Source of the DNA: Gryllus longicercus
Taxonomy: Eukaryota > Arthropoda > Insecta > Orthoptera > Gryllidae
Length of the DNA stretch: 64,000 bases
Reading direction: 5' to 3'
Assembly (NCBI GenBank): GCA_038098605.1
Contig: JAZDUA010000120.1
Span: forward strand, 1-64,000
The translations under genes were made by a program, and so were the position numbers. The notes under the pieces were generated by a model. The model was not told where the DNA came from. It did not search any database and saw only the letters and a program-made list of their open reading frames with translations. Below are positions 34,571 to 47,599 of the stretch, in pieces; position 1 is the first letter of the stretch; every line of letters begins with the position of its first letter.

Positions 34571-36100
34571 TGGAGGAGGTAGGAGACATACTTCCATGCA
34601 TCGTCTCCTGGGAAGTGAATAGAAACATGCTCGATATGTTTAACAGACTTTGGTCATCGTTTTCCCGTGTTTCAGGGTACAAGATCACTAATGAATTGTC
34701 TCCTATATACCATAAATTCGTGAAGCGTAACTAATAATTGAAAGTTGTAAAAACAAATCTCACATCTTACGTCATGTAGTATGACACTCCGAATTTTGTA
34801 TATCCTCATACATCACTTTACCGGATAAATAATGTTAAATAATACTATACAATCCCCCGAACTATGAAACAGAATAGTTCGTCACGTTTCGTTACAAAAC
34901 ATTTTCAAAATTTTCATCTGGAATATTGCCTCTCGCTGAGCTCTGTAACTTTTGAATGAACGTAAGGTACCTGGGTAAAATGCTGTTCTAATTACTGGTT
35001 AGACGACAACACTGATTTGTTTTACTTAACAATAACATATATTTGAAAAATGTACGCACAATAATATGATATTAATAAGTCCAAAAATTATTGTTCAGAT
35101 TCATACAATTTTAATAAATTTTATGGTAATTACTGGGTGTTTATGAACCTGAAATAAAACACATAATTGTATACTTAATTTCTTTGCAGCCGTAGATATA
35201 GAATGCATATCAGCAAACGTCCTTAAAATGTTATATTTTTTTATTTAATGAAAACATCCACATAACATTCGGTAATAGAATGGCCTCAACAAAACGTTTC
35301 ATTTTCGCAGTTAGCTCTGTTACTTCCCATCCAATGCTCATATACAACATAATCATTTTCATACATTTCTCGAAATGTTTCTGGAAGCAAACTCTTCGTA
35401 CCGTTATTAGTTTTTTCGAGAATTACCGCAGAATATTTTGTATATATGTTTTATTTTTTACGAACTACGATTTTGCAATAGTAATTAGATTCGCACTCTT
35501 TTGTTTTTCTGACGCCCTATTGACAACTGATAATTACAATCCTCCTTTCCACGTTTTATGCAAGGCAACGAACTAAACCGTAAACTTTTGTACGCATCAC
35601 GGGCGTGACTTTATGTTCTTGTCCCTCAGGACACTTCCAACCCGACTGGTATGGAAGACACTGTCGGGGCAAAAACATCTCCTTACGCCATAGATACATA
35701 AATCACTTTTGCATCCACGCCATTCTACTACGCAGCGCCCTCCTGCCATTTCCGCCATTCTACGCCCTCCCTACTCCGACCCAATCATCCTTCCCGTCCG
35801 CACCCGCACTGCCTCTCCTCATCGAAACCAATTTACAATTTTCTGGATCAAGGATTCCAGAGGGCACAAAATCACTCACCTTCCATACGCGCGTTAAAAT
35901 GCGATGACAACTTACTTAATCCTATTTGACCGCAATAAAAGTGAGATATTTTTAAATCATTTATGTTACGTCATCCTATCATACATTCGTCACATGACCA
36001 ACGAATGCTGATCCCCAGCTGAACATTTATAGAAATGGCATGTTAGTATTTATGCACATGGTTAGCATTGCACACTATCCCCTAGTGACAAAAAATGTCT
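34570..36100. other. Non-coding AT-rich stretch
   Basis: Nothing firmly supported. A plus-strand acceptor-like TTCTTGTCCCTCAG at 35616-35629 precedes a short frame (GHFQPDWYGRHCRG), considered and rejected as an exon. Confidence 0.45.
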
Positions 36101-36104
36101 ACAC

Positions 36105-36271
36105 CATAGATATACTATAGATATAGTATAAGATATACTATAGATGTAGTATAAGATATACTACAGATATACTATATACCTGCATAGATATACTATAGGT
36201 ATACTATAAGATAGATATACTATAAGACATACTACAAGATATACTATAAGACACACTATATGATATACTAT
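36105..36271. repeat. AT-rich minisatellite, unit about AGATATACTATA
   Basis: About a dozen degenerate copies of a 10-18 base unit (AGATATACTATA with AAG/GATGTAG variants). The unit is itself near-palindromic (TATAGTATA against TATACTATA), so the tract can form cruciforms. Confidence 0.9.
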
Positions 36272-36339
36272 GTTCCTATATATGTAAGAAATATACCCAT
36301 GTAGGTATATAAGTAAGAAATTACTTCGTCAAACACATT

Positions 36340-37020
36340 GTTTAGTCAGAATCCACAGTTTGATTCCGGGAATTTGTTTTTCGGCAGAACGTGTGACTGC
36401 CTGTTCGATTGTCCGTCCGTCTGTGCCTCAACAATTCAGACGATTTTCTCGAAAATTAATATTCCCAGATGAATGTAAATGAACTACAGGCCCTGTTGTT
36501 TAAAAAGGATATTGATTTTGGACGTACTTTTCATGAAGCCTCAATCACTTTTTCAAAATCTTCACAAATATGGTTCTAAATGTTTTTAAAAAATTTTGCC
36601 CTCGGATAGCATGAAAACGCCTAAAATAATGCTGCAAGTCTCATTTTGTGGAAATTCCTATTTGTTTCGAAAGTTGCAGAAGTTGAAAACTTTTTTCGGT
36701 GACTTCCTTCAACAGCAATATTGAAAAGAGATTTTTCCTGAATAATATTCTGATCTTGAAAGATATAACTATAAATAAGGTTTAGTACAATATTTCGAAA
36801 TATAAGTTGTTTCCGTGAAAGTTTTGCGTGAAGCATAAGTAATTTAAAAAATCTCAGAAACGCTGCATTATTTTTCTTTATTTTGTTTTCCCTCGAATAG
36901 AGGGAAGGGCGCTTATTAAAAAGTCGCAGGTTCCATTATCGTCGAATTTTCTGAATAGTAAAAAACTGCAAAAGGTACGAATAATGTCAGAGAAAAAACG
37001 TGCTGTTGTAGCCTCACTAG
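36340..37020. repeat. Dispersed AT-rich repeat (family R), copy 2
   Basis: Aligns by shared phrases with 17810-18420, including AAAGGATATTGATTTTGGAC, TTCCATTATCGTCGAATTTT and the final CTCACTAGTT at 37015-37022. It stops where the next GC island begins. Confidence 0.55.
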
Positions 37021-37240
37021 TTAGAACTGGTCTCGGCGCTCACGTCGCGTCATGTGTGAGCTACGTCGGCGCTTCGCCGCGCGCCGCGCCTCATTGTGTT
37101 TGTACCCTAAGTGCCGCTGTATAGCTGTCGGCGGCAGCCCAAACGACCGGTGAGGTGGCGGGGGGGGGGGGAGGGGAGGAGGAGGAGGCGCCACCGCATG
37201 CCGGAACACGCCCGCGCGTGGAGCGGAATATTGAATGGTG
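37020..37240. other. GC-rich island
   Basis: CpG-rich block with a G11 run (about 37161-37171) and GGAGGAGGAGG. No supported frame. Confidence 0.5.
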
Positions 37241-38300
37241 TTGCCGTTGCCGCTTATTGTTCCGTCTCCACAGTCACCGTTTCCCCGAGTTTCCATATCC
37301 GAATTTTGCTTTATATGGTTTGAGTTTTTCAAAATGTCTGATGTGACAGAAAGATAGAATGTTAGATGCAATATTAAAATATTATGTAACCCTTACCAAC
37401 ATCACAGAAAGTATGTGCTGGGGTAGCCACTCTACAGGGCGTCTCAAACTTAGATTGCAGTTATTTATATGGAGTTATGTGAGTTCTCGCACGTTGGTTG
37501 CCACATGTATAACCTCCCTCCTTGTATAAGCACTAACATTACACCAAACAATCTACACTATAATGCATGATCGCAGATTGAGAAAACTTATAAACACATT
37601 TTTGTAATCAATTTTTCACAAACGTGTGCATTTTACTTTCGACAATATTTATTACATGACATCTTTTGAATAATAGTTCGTACAGCAATGATTTTTTTCG
37701 TTTTTTAGATTACGAATTTACACTCAGCAAAATTTCAAACGAAATGGCTTAGTAATTGTGAATTTAACTTCATGGAATTTCATCGATGACATGAAACAGA
37801 TGGTTGGCGAGAAAATTTATTGAACTTCCCTTTGATTTAATATGTAGGGTGCAAGCGAGATCAAGTCACAAAAGAGGTCGAAATAATTGGTTGGAAGTCA
37901 ATATTCTGTTTTCATGGTATTCGTAGTTTCGCATTTGTGCAGATCACAAACGACAGCGGCGCGCCGCCTCACTCGTCGTGTGCCAGGCAACCTTTCATGA
38001 CATGGCGAAGGCTTGAAAGGTTTTTGTTCTCAAATGTCTGGGGTCTTTTTTTCCTTTTACAAAACATTTTAACATTCACGCCACATTAAATGTACATTTT
38101 GTCGTACGGTTGAAGTGGTAATTTGGATTCGCGGAAAAGATTAGTTAAAGAATAGGCCTATGTATGTAGGAATACGTTCCTCTTCTAATCTCAATTTTCC
38201 CATTACTAATAACTTAGTGTTACCGAAACTAAAATTAGTTAAAGATCTCTTTACTGAATGTTGCTGTCTCCTGTGCGTATTCAAAAATCTTCGAAGTGGA
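37240..38300. other. Non-coding, nothing recognised
   Basis: AT-rich sequence without a supported feature. Confidence 0.5.
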
Positions 38301-38308
38301 GCCGACTT

Positions 38309-38657
38309 TGGATGCTCAGAATGGATGCCACTACAGTGCGTCTGACCGGGAGGTCCTTGGGTTCGAGTCCCGACAGTGGCAGAATTTTCGACACTAGCTT
38401 GTTAGTGATTCCTCCGATCAACACCAAGCGAATGCCGGAGCAGCCACGGATAGCGCGTAATCTTTCCTTTCTCTTCCTTGTCCTATCCTCACCCCTTACT
38501 TACACACACGTACATTTACATGCAATTCACGACTACACTTGCCAGATCAGTCGGGAACCTAGAACTTGTACCGGCAGGGGCGGTGCCTCGCTGGTAGGAG
38601 TTACCTGGTTAGGGAAAACCCCACAAGCCGACGGGTAGTTCTTCGCCGGATCTCGCC
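38309..38657 (+). mobile_element. tRNA-derived SINE, family 1 copy B
   Basis: The tRNA-like head contains GTCTGACCGGGAGGTCCTTG and a good B-box, GGTTCGAGTCC (38360-38370). Its body matches copy A (14655-15097, minus) in order: CTTACTTACACACA, CTTGTACCGGCAGGGGCG, GGAAAACCCCACAAGCC, GGATCTCGCC. A cryptic 7-bp stem (TGCCACT/AGTGGCA, starting about 38325) brackets the internal promoter. The head is too irregular to be a tRNA gene. Confidence 0.85.
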
Positions 38658-38699
38658 ACTCAGCGGAGAAAGACCATCGCCACCTTCGACGACCAAATA

Positions 38700-40190
38700 T
38701 GAACAAAACTTACTGGCATAATGAACTTTAGGAGTTGACGCGCCAGGTATCATTAATCAATAAATTGAAAGTGAAGTAGGACTGCTAATCGTAGTTCTTC
38801 TGACATTGCACGATTCAAATATCACACATTATGACACATTTTGAAGTGGAATTGTTTTTCACAGTTCCAAGCGGTTTTGTCTTACAGTCACTGACGTTTT
38901 ACGTTTCAGTACCAGAAAATATAGTTTACAACCTTACAAATAAACTTTATAGTCCAGTCAGATTACACAAATCGAGGGAAATAAATCTTAGAGTTATGAA
39001 ATTTTGCATGATTTTCGTTGGTATGTATAGTAATCGTACTAAAGTTCTGGAGAATAGGAGATGAGCTTGGAATGGGAAAGCTGTTTAAAAGATGTTAATA
39101 AATTTAATTTAATTAAATATTAAACTTATAATTAAACTTATGATTAAACTTATAATTAACTATCTTTACTAAAATATCTACAGAAAATTATACAAAATAC
39201 AACATTGATATAAACATAGTTTTCTAGAAAGATAGTCCTATTAATTTTTGTAATAGGATTAATATTTTTGAAATTTTGGATTGAATTCAAGATGGTGTTT
39301 GCTTGTACAAGTACTTTTAAATTTTGGAACAAAAAATTCCGCCGCAAAAGGTCTTCATATGGATTGGGAAACTTCTGAACGAAAGGTAGAACTCAGTAAG
39401 AAATGTTTGTCAGATTACGACCCGGTTATCTATGGACTCAATTAAACATGTGTACATTCGTGGTTGTGACTAGTTCTGCTTCGCAAGTAACCGTTCATCT
39501 TCAATTCGGAGAGCGTGAATTTCGAGAAGCAGGAGATAAGTTTTAATATTCAAGGCGAAGGACCGGAGGGCATAGAACAACAGTATTACCGGGTTTTATT
39601 TCACAAAAAGCCAATTTCAGAAACATACATTTAGAAAATCGTCCCTGAGATGTTCGTCTTCGGCATGATACTTTATTTAAAATGTAACCAATTTTTTAAA
39701 AATATGTAGTAATTGGTAAAATACGTAAAACTATATAAATATACCGAAATGAATAAAATCTACGTAATATAAAAAGGATTTAATTTATTCAGAATGAGTG
39801 TACCTGTAAAAATATGTATTTACATGTAAAATATGTTCCTTACCTCTCACATGAAATGTTTTTGTCTTGCAAACGTAACGCTATGGCGTTAGCCAATGTG
39901 CACTTAATCCGGCTAAAGTGCACACTACACATCAAAGCTATTCTTATTACGGACTTTATCAACTTATTTTGGATTATAATAACAATGACCCGATATTTGC
40001 AAATTAGTGAGATTCAGACAGGTCCGAACGTACATACTATTGCAGTTCTCAGGCAGATAAAGCTTGAATATACTACAGGCGTTGTTTCATGTGGATTACC
40101 TAGTGTTCGATTTAAATTCCTTGGATTCTGGATAGTTTAAAGGTGGGAACACTGTTATCGAATCGGAAGCTTCAATTTTTCCCCTGGAGC
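38700..40190. other. Non-coding AT-rich stretch
   Basis: Contains a short tandem of AAACTTATAATT-type units at about 39111-39165; otherwise nothing recognised. Confidence 0.5.
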
Positions 40191-40199
40191 TGAGAAACG

Positions 40200-40490
40200 A
40201 ACATCGAACAATACCCGACGCGCAGCAATGGGGGCCCGGAGCGACCGAGCGGCCGCTCCGCGTGCACGGCAACGTCGTCGGCGACGCGACGCCTTGAGCA
40301 GTCGACGACAAAACGGTCTCTTTTCCGAACGAGCACCGCCGCGCCGCGCCGTCGCCGTCGCCATCGCCGGAGATAAGGCGAGCGAGTCAACACGATGCCG
40401 CTGCGGTCACGGGCTTTCCGCCTGACGCTGCGCCACGGGCGACAGCCGACTGCGCCGCCGCGCCGTGCCGGCGGCCATGCTGGAGTAGTG
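40200..40490. other. GC-rich island
   Basis: CpG-dense block of about 290 bp, open in several frames without a recognisable product. Confidence 0.5.
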
Positions 40491-41301
40491 TATTCTTCAA
40501 CGAGCATATAATAATGGCTATTATTCACGAGTTGATGTTTACGACACGAGCGAGAGTCCTACTTTCTACGAGTAAAATAACAGGCGTTATGCGCGAGTAG
40601 ACAATACTTTCTCTACGACCTTGAAATATCTGAGAAAAATTTCATTACTGATTTTTGCAATTTAGAGTGAACGCTTTCGTTCATTGTGTCATTGTGTATG
40701 TACGATGTTTTTTTAACATTCAGTATTTCATTCATAAACTAGAGAATTTGTTATAATGTTTTGTCAAATGAGCCAAGAAAAGGTTCTCGTGAAAATAATT
40801 TACCCTAATAATCCATTCCATAAATTCAATACTTCAACTTCCTGGATTCTTCTGGCAATATTAATAGAGTTGCCAAATTTGCTACTTCCAAAATTGCAAG
40901 TAGCGTACATATTTCATTCTCGCTGAAGCTGGTTTCAAGATTCATTTGCAATCTGCGAAAAGTAATGAGAATACAAGTACAACAGTGAGTAGATGAAGTT
41001 CATGAGATTGCGAAATATTTCACTTCTCTACCGCCGGTCAAAAGAAAAGCCAAAGGCAAAGAGAATGCAATTTTCTCCGTGGATTCCGAAAATTCTAGGG
41101 ATGTGATTGATCGGCAGGCCATGGATTCCAAATTGTAATCCACGGGTGTGGAATCAATGACATTCCTTAATTAATTATACAGCAGGAAAACATATACTAT
41201 TAAATGATCATAGAAAAACATATTTTATGCGCACGTGTACTTGAGTCATTATTTAACTAGATGTGAGAGGAATGTTTTTTTGTTGTTTTTTTTATTTGCA
41301 G

Positions 41302-41448
41302 GACCCTTACATCAGATCAGTATCTCGTTCTTCTATGGAAAATAGTTTCTGTTACTCGGAAACGACATTTGGTAGTCAGTTTTTGTCAGTATTAAGCTCA
41401 TGCTGTCTTTTGTTTGTAATTCAACTAATGGTAAAGGAAGGACGGTAG
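41302..41448 (+). CDS. Possible exon, unidentified
   Basis: A very strong acceptor (T-rich tract ending TTTATTTGCAG at 41291-41301) precedes 48 open codons to TAG 41446-41448. The peptide begins DPYIRSVSRSSMENSFCYSE and ends in a hydrophobic stretch (SVLSSCCLLFVIQLM). Ordinary codon composition and no homology; it could be a last exon or chance. Confidence 0.2.
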   Translation, partial: DPYIRSVSRSSMENSFCYSETTFGSQFLSVLSSCCLLFVIQLMVKEGR

Positions 41449-41929
41449 GGAGTTCCGGTCAAGAGAACTAGAACCGTATTTTAGTAGGTAACGTGCTCAC
41501 TTGGTTGTTCAATGGCCACCAATGTGATAGCCCAAGTCGAAAATCGCAGATACAAAAAGTTGTGTAAACTATACAGGTGAAGATGGCACTGACTGTGGAT
41601 GATTAGTAATTAAAACACTATTCCTTTTGTAGGTATTGTCCATCTCGGCCTCATGGTCAAATGTTCGTGTTTTGTCGTATCCGATCCGGAACATAAGATT
41701 GTAGTTTGATTTACTCGCGCGCATAGTTTGTAAATCTCTGAACGTCACCGTAGTTTTTTTAAATATTTTTTATTATTTATTTTCGCGACTTACTACGTAC
41801 TTACGTAGTAAGGAGAAATTTGCTGAGATGGCAATCGGCAATTTTCCCAAAGAAAAACTTGCATTTTCGGGCCCCCATAAGGAAAAAGTTGATAAATCTT
41901 GTTCCTAAATATGCAGTAAATTACATTCT

Positions 41930-42440
41930 CCAACACGACTAGTTAGAATCCACATATTGTGGATACTTGCTGAAGGAATATGCCAAAGGAGTAAAGCATC
42001 AACATTTTCGGAATTTCTCAAAACTGACTCCAATTTTTTTTATAACACTTCATCCTCTCATTGCCTGAAAGGCGCTAAAGAAATTGAAGATCTCTTCTTG
42101 GTTGATATCACTGTCTTTTCGAAAATAGCAAAACTACAATTTCTTTTGGCATATTCCTACAATTACAATACTGAAGATAGACTTCTCTTAATGAAATCTG
42201 GTGTTCAAAAATATATCATAGCATAATGTCATGTACAATTTTTTCAACAAAAAAAAAGTTTTTCCATGTATTCCGCTTGACGTTAACGCAGTTTTTTATA
42301 AATTCACAAATGGCTCCAATTTTGTTTTCACTGATAGAGAAAAGAACACTTAAAAATGTCAAAGTCTCATTTTCGTTGAATTCTCTGAACTTTTGAGAAT
42401 TTCACACGTAAATAATGCAGTCTTTAACACCACCCGTTTG
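41930..42440. repeat. Dispersed AT-rich repeat (family R), copy 3
   Basis: Shared words with copies 1 and 2: CGACTAGTTAGAATCCACA near the start, CTTAATGAAATCTG (42187-42200) and CATTTTCGTTGAATTCTCTG near 42370. An 89-codon open frame (41957-42226) falls inside it and is taken as repeat sequence. Confidence 0.5.
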
Positions 42441-42779
42441 AAAATAGAAGTAGGTCTTTGAGAACAATAGCGAAATTGCGCGGAGCGTCGCGGGAGAGGC
42501 AGTTTCATAACGGATACGAGTGGAGTTCAGTTAATGCAGACACTGGAAGTGAATTACAATGCAGTCATGCGTACGGCTGTTCTCCTAAATGTAACTTCAC
42601 TATACGCACATTTTGTTGCTCTCTCTTTTTGCTAGTTGCGGTAGTAGTAGTGCCGGGGTCGTTTATAGATGCAAACAAATCTTCTATAATTCGGGAGCGA
42701 AAATGTCTATTTTCAAACACAACTAACTTCCTTTTGTTGATACTTTTATTCATCATTTAACTACTTGTGGTTAAATATT

Positions 42780-43000
42780 CTAGAGCTCAAGAACACGTAC
42801 TCAAACTGTACTTCTCCCAATACATCGCGTATAGTTTTTACTGTTTCATTGGCAAAATAAATCCAAAAATCAAATTCTCTACGGAGTCATGTGTACGTCT
42901 GATTTGAATTTTTTACAGGTCACCTACTTTCGTGAAGTCAGAGAACAGTACATGCATGTCAGTTGGGTTTAGAAAAAACGTACAAAATTGTGGACGGATT
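42780..43000 (+). mobile_element. Short relic related to the 3' part of the LINE family copies b and c
   Basis: GAGCTCAAGAA...TATAGTTTTTACTGTTT here matches GAGCTCAAGAATGCGTG...ATAGTTTTTAACTGTTT at 31481-31550 and, more weakly, 62150-62240. Non-coding. Confidence 0.5.
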
Positions 43001-43950
43001 TTTAATTTTCGTTTGGGAGCATCTTTAAGGTGCACATGAAGGTACGTCGAGATACCAGTAACCGAAGTTATGATAACGATTTGTGGTATCTGATGTTAGA
43101 TAGAACAGTATTGTTTTGGCAGTTGTTGCAACGCGCGTACCTTGATGGGATTCTTGGAGATAACCGCAATGAATCCATGGAAATCGTTGCTGCCGGTGCG
43201 TGGCCAAGAGCTGGTAAGAGGTTGGATATTGCGCGAGAAAAATAATGAAACAAATAGTGAAAGAAAGAAGAGGATTTAAACACATTCTCCATACAGGTCC
43301 AGTGAGAATAATTCCTCTTTGAGAGGCGAGTTTGCTGAAGGAGTCAAAATTTGTAGCAAAATGTTTGTGGGATTATTTATCTTGATATGATGCCCACGTT
43401 TGCCATATGATGCCTATGGACACGGGGACTGCTAAAGCAACCACGTACTTGCACTTCCTGAACGTACCGAACTCAAATAAGCTATGAACAGTAAGCATCT
43501 TGGAATGTTGTCAAATAGAATTGCTGTGTTGTACGACTCAGCAGGCTATCATGTTACGCAGCTGTGCCGTGATCAAGTGTGGCGTTTCCGCTGACAGGCG
43601 TTCTTTGCTGGAGGCATTCACATGATATGCTGGGACATAGGCATGCGTAGGGTAGAGGCCATGGGGACCACGTCTCCCTGAACACGTGAAAGGGTACCCG
43701 TAGCCTTACGTAATAAAATTTTTCATTTAAATATTTTAAATTCATGACGTGATGACGTGTGGAAAGTAAAAAAAAAAATAATTAAAATTGACAATGGTGA
43801 CAAACCGACAGATTCATAAGTCTATCCATTAAATAATGTTATTATATTTGTATCTACTTTCCGTGTGTATTATGTGTTCGGTGTGTATTATGTGGTATCA
43901 TCTCTACTTTTCGGTGTATGTATTTCGGTGTGTTCGATGTGTATTTCGGT
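43000..43950. other. Non-coding, nothing recognised
   Basis: AT-rich sequence with no supported feature; GTGTATTATGTG-type short repeats at about 43862-43950. Confidence 0.45.
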
Positions 43951-43964
43951 CTCATGGTCTTGAG

Positions 43965-44382
43965 CAGCGATGTCCAACTAGCGAGGCTTAAAGGGCCACA
44001 ACTAACACCTTTAATATGGTTGCGGGCCATATTTTCATTACTCGAACGATACACACCTGACATCCCCGTACTGTTAATGTCGGCAATTTGTCCGGCTGCT
44101 GTGAAATGCATGGGAAGGGGATTCCCCCCTCCCCCAAGCGTGACATCAGGCCGTACCATGCATAACGCGGTGAAACACATTGGGATGATTTTCAATTTAC
44201 TTGAAAAAATCCTTAAATCTAAACAACCTATTTTTACTTATAGGAGGTGTTGACCGCGGCAGAGCGCGTGCTCTAGGCCCACAATGTTCTCGCAACATGT
44301 GATTAAAAGGGGCTTTCACATTTGACTAATAACCTTTTGCCGGCCACAATAAATGGCACCAAAGGCCAGTTCGACAACTCTG
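43965..44382. mobile_element. Non-autonomous hAT-type DNA transposon (MITE) with target-site duplication
   Basis: The 418-bp element starts CAGCGATGTCCAAC and ends with the reverse complement of CAGAGTTGTCGAAC, a typical hAT terminal inverted repeat. It is bracketed by GTCTTGAG (43957-43964) and GTCTAGAG (44383-44390), which agree at 7 of 8 positions; hAT elements make 8-bp duplications. The interior has no transposase and resembles internal-deletion derivatives common in insects. Confidence 0.88.
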
Positions 44383-44389
44383 GTCTAGA

Positions 44390-47050
44390 GAAATAAAATT
44401 TCAAACATATCGCCGTTTTATTTAGTTCTAAAAATCGACATTTGTGTTGTATAGACATTAAGTTGATGACTTGCACTTATTCAATAATTAAATATAATCT
44501 ACATAAAAGTAAGGAACGAATTCGACGCAAAAAGGTGACGAAACTTTGGAATCCATTTTTGAAAGGGCCAATTTAGACAATATTTCCCCTCATAACTTTC
44601 TAAAAATAGCCCGAAAACAGCTTAAATTATCGAAAAATGTTTCTGTACTACCCCGAAAAATTCCAGTAAATGGAGTTTATTTCTCCTATAAGCGCCCAAT
44701 AATATTAAAAAAATTCAGAAATTTAAAAAAATTGTCTGACACTTGTATAAGTAAAAGATCGGATTAAATGACTATCAATAGATAAGTGGGACCTAGAAAT
44801 ATATTTGCCTTGCTCTTAGCCTACGCACGCATACGGCTATTAATATGAACAGATTAGGTACCGGATATGTGCAGATGTACAGATATGATATATCTCATAT
44901 TATGTATTTCTTGTACGTTGGGAGAAAAGAGTAAGTTCAATTTATCGTAACAGTGAAAAAGAGGAGACTCACATTAAATTTGTTCGTATAAACCGTGTAT
45001 CTATGTAACACAAAATTTGACAATTGTATACGATTAATAATTGCATGTTATCTCGCTAACAATTTCCCGGTTTTCAAGATAGTAAAAGACTGTTATCAGC
45101 TTAGCTCCTTTATCCATGGCGTCTCCGATACTTAAAAACGAACACAATAATCATGTAGACTTACTCCACGATCCAAAAAACTTAGTATTTCTTATTACCT
45201 ATTTGTCAGTACTGACTTCACCAAGAAAAACAAGAGAATTAGAAATATGTGTTTCACATATACTCAATATTGAGTCATTAATTACCAATCAATTCTGGTG
45301 ACATTTCCGTCCAGTTTCAGATCGAATTTACCTCATGTGTATGTTAGCTTGATGCCAAGCCAGCACTCATTCGTTTTCTCAACGACAATAGGTGGCAACA
45401 ATTTCGAAATTATGGCAATTAAGTAACAATATATTATTAGACAATTTTAAACCGATTGTGCAATCACGGTTGTGTCAGCATGACACAGCTGTTGACATGA
45501 TGCATAAAAATTGCATTTCTTAAAACAATGGCTTATGATATGAAGTTTCAGTGGCCTGTTGTGACAAAAACAAGTTGTGAGATTTGGTGATCTTGACTCA
45601 CAGGTCATTAAAACACGATCAATTCTTCCAGAGTAGTGAGTGACACGACGCTCTCTTTGACGAGTGTCAACGGATTTCAACACCGCGCTTAGATTATCTT
45701 GTTACCGATGTACTATTTTGTTACAGATGTAACATATTTTACAAACGTCCATTAAAACTAATAGATAAAAGTTTTATTACACTCATCCACTTGTGCATTT
45801 TGTAAATGTACGACTAATATAAACCTGCCCTATTGTTGGTCAAACTGCGTAAAACCTATTAAAATTAATTTATATCGTATATTTACACCAAAGTTTCTCC
45901 CTACTACCATTTTCTTTACGTCATAAGCATAATGTGTCGTGATATTCGAAATGGCATTTACTAAAATAAAAAATGGAATAATGGGACACGTAAGGTGGAA
46001 ATTATCGCAAACTATTCAATCTACTCCTCAGTCGCCAATGAATTATTACTTACTCAAGAATTTGTTCACAATAACTCAGTATCTCACTACTAGGTGATTT
46101 TACATTACTGCAACAAGAACAGGGCAGAATGGCTTTAAAAATGCCCTCGCTTTCAAGAACGTCTACATCAGGCATTACAAACCGCGCCCGCACGGGCTAC
46201 TTGCCCGCCTGGGTTACCTGGCGATCCAACGGGAACGGGCAACTTCCTCTGACTGCGTACCTATTTTTCCTCCACAGACAGTGTGCATGCGCAAGCTGAA
46301 GCGTTGCGAGACGGCGAATTGTGGAATCACACGAAAATCAAAATTTTTAATTTTACTCTCAATTGAGAATTTGAAATCGGACTGATATATTATTTCATTT
46401 TAATGAAGAATTTCTTTGCTTCTCAGAGAAAATGAAAATTAATATAGCTGAATTTGTAACAATAACTGTCAAGTAACTTCTCCCAAAGATTGTCAAGGGT
46501 CAGATATCCAGTGGCATACCGCCACTCTCTAGCAATTTCAACAACCCACTTTTTTTTAAATTTTTTTTTAATTAGCCTCTCCAATTCCCCAAATGACCCT
46601 TGTGAATCGGTATATCATCACACGCATTCCAAGTGCTTAATTTCATTTCTTCGCTGAAACGGTCGACCTAAAACGCATTTATTACGTTACTTTACCAGTT
46701 CTTGACATATGTACACGATATGCTTCCGCGCGGTGGCTTCAAGATTTACTTTTAAGAGCCCACAGAAATCCAGCAGTTTTTGTGCATTTTAGAGGATATG
46801 AACTTCAAACACTAAAAATAAATATATTCCGAGAATTCTGTAAAAAAGACGTTTTAAGTTGTATTCCATCATAATCGGAGTAAGTTTTATACATTCTACC
46901 AGGTTACAGAATCTGGTTGAAGATGACACGAGATAAAACAAATATCGAAAATAAAATTATCACAAAGGCAACAAATAACAAAAAAGGTTAAAATGGAAAT
47001 TAAAACCATCAAAACTACAATTATTTTTAGGAACTCCGTACTGGATCCAG
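44390..47050. other. Non-coding AT-rich stretch
   Basis: Several short open frames (44546-44767 plus, 45683-45447 minus) have no domain or splice support. Nothing else recognised. Confidence 0.45.
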
Positions 47051-47059
47051 CTCTGCCGA

Positions 47060-47490
47060 AAACCTGACTTGAAAGAAGAGAGCAAGTTATCATCACTAGA
47101 CTAAGGATTGGTCACTTTAATCTGAAATATTGTTACATATTCAAAAATTCCGACGCACAACCATGCCCTAAATGTCATGCACCAATATATACATAACACC
47201 TTATTCTAGAATGCCCCGTTATTGCTAAAAAAAAAAAATTACTGAAGTTGAACACATTGTTCAGCTCTACAGACGGGTGTCCGAAAGTACTGAAGTTGCT
47301 AGAAATTGTTCATTAAAGAAAGACAATATAATATAAAATTGATTTTAAGGAAATACAATCATGGGGGGTAATATGTGATGTAATGTTTTAAATTGTCGTG
47401 TAATATAATACATTACATAATTGATGTATACATAACTGCGGTCGCTGATGGCCTTTGTTGTTAAAAAGCGACCTAAAAATAAATAAAATA
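47060..47490 (+). mobile_element. LINE of the I type, 3' end, defective
   Basis: The translation resembles the C-terminus of I-type retrotransposon ORF2: RREQVIITRLRIGHFNL, then CPKCHAP...HLILECPVI with an in-frame stop, and KVLKLLEIVH followed by a stop. The CxxC...H...C arrangement and TRLRIGH are family hallmarks. The tail GCTGATGGCCTTTGTTGTTAAA...GCGACCTAAAAATAAATAAA is the usual 3' end. No target duplication was identified. The catalytic parts are absent. Confidence 0.82.
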
Positions 47491-47599
47491 TAGAAAAATC
47501 AAATGAAAAGAAGTACAAAAGAAAAAAACCTTTGGCCTCTAAGCTCCTGCCACGTGATTCCTTCCATTCTCCTTGACCCTGGCAGGTTCACAAGCATAA

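Noticed and set aside
35630..35700. Acceptor followed by GHFQPDWYGRHCRG, reminiscent of an EGF/DSL-type motif
   Set aside because: Only one short motif, Cys spacing does not fit DSL or EGF, and the frame has no donor or continuation.
38325..38385. tRNA gene suggested by a good B-box and a 7-bp terminal stem
   Set aside because: No proper D arm or anticodon stem, and the sequence continues into a SINE body shared with another copy.
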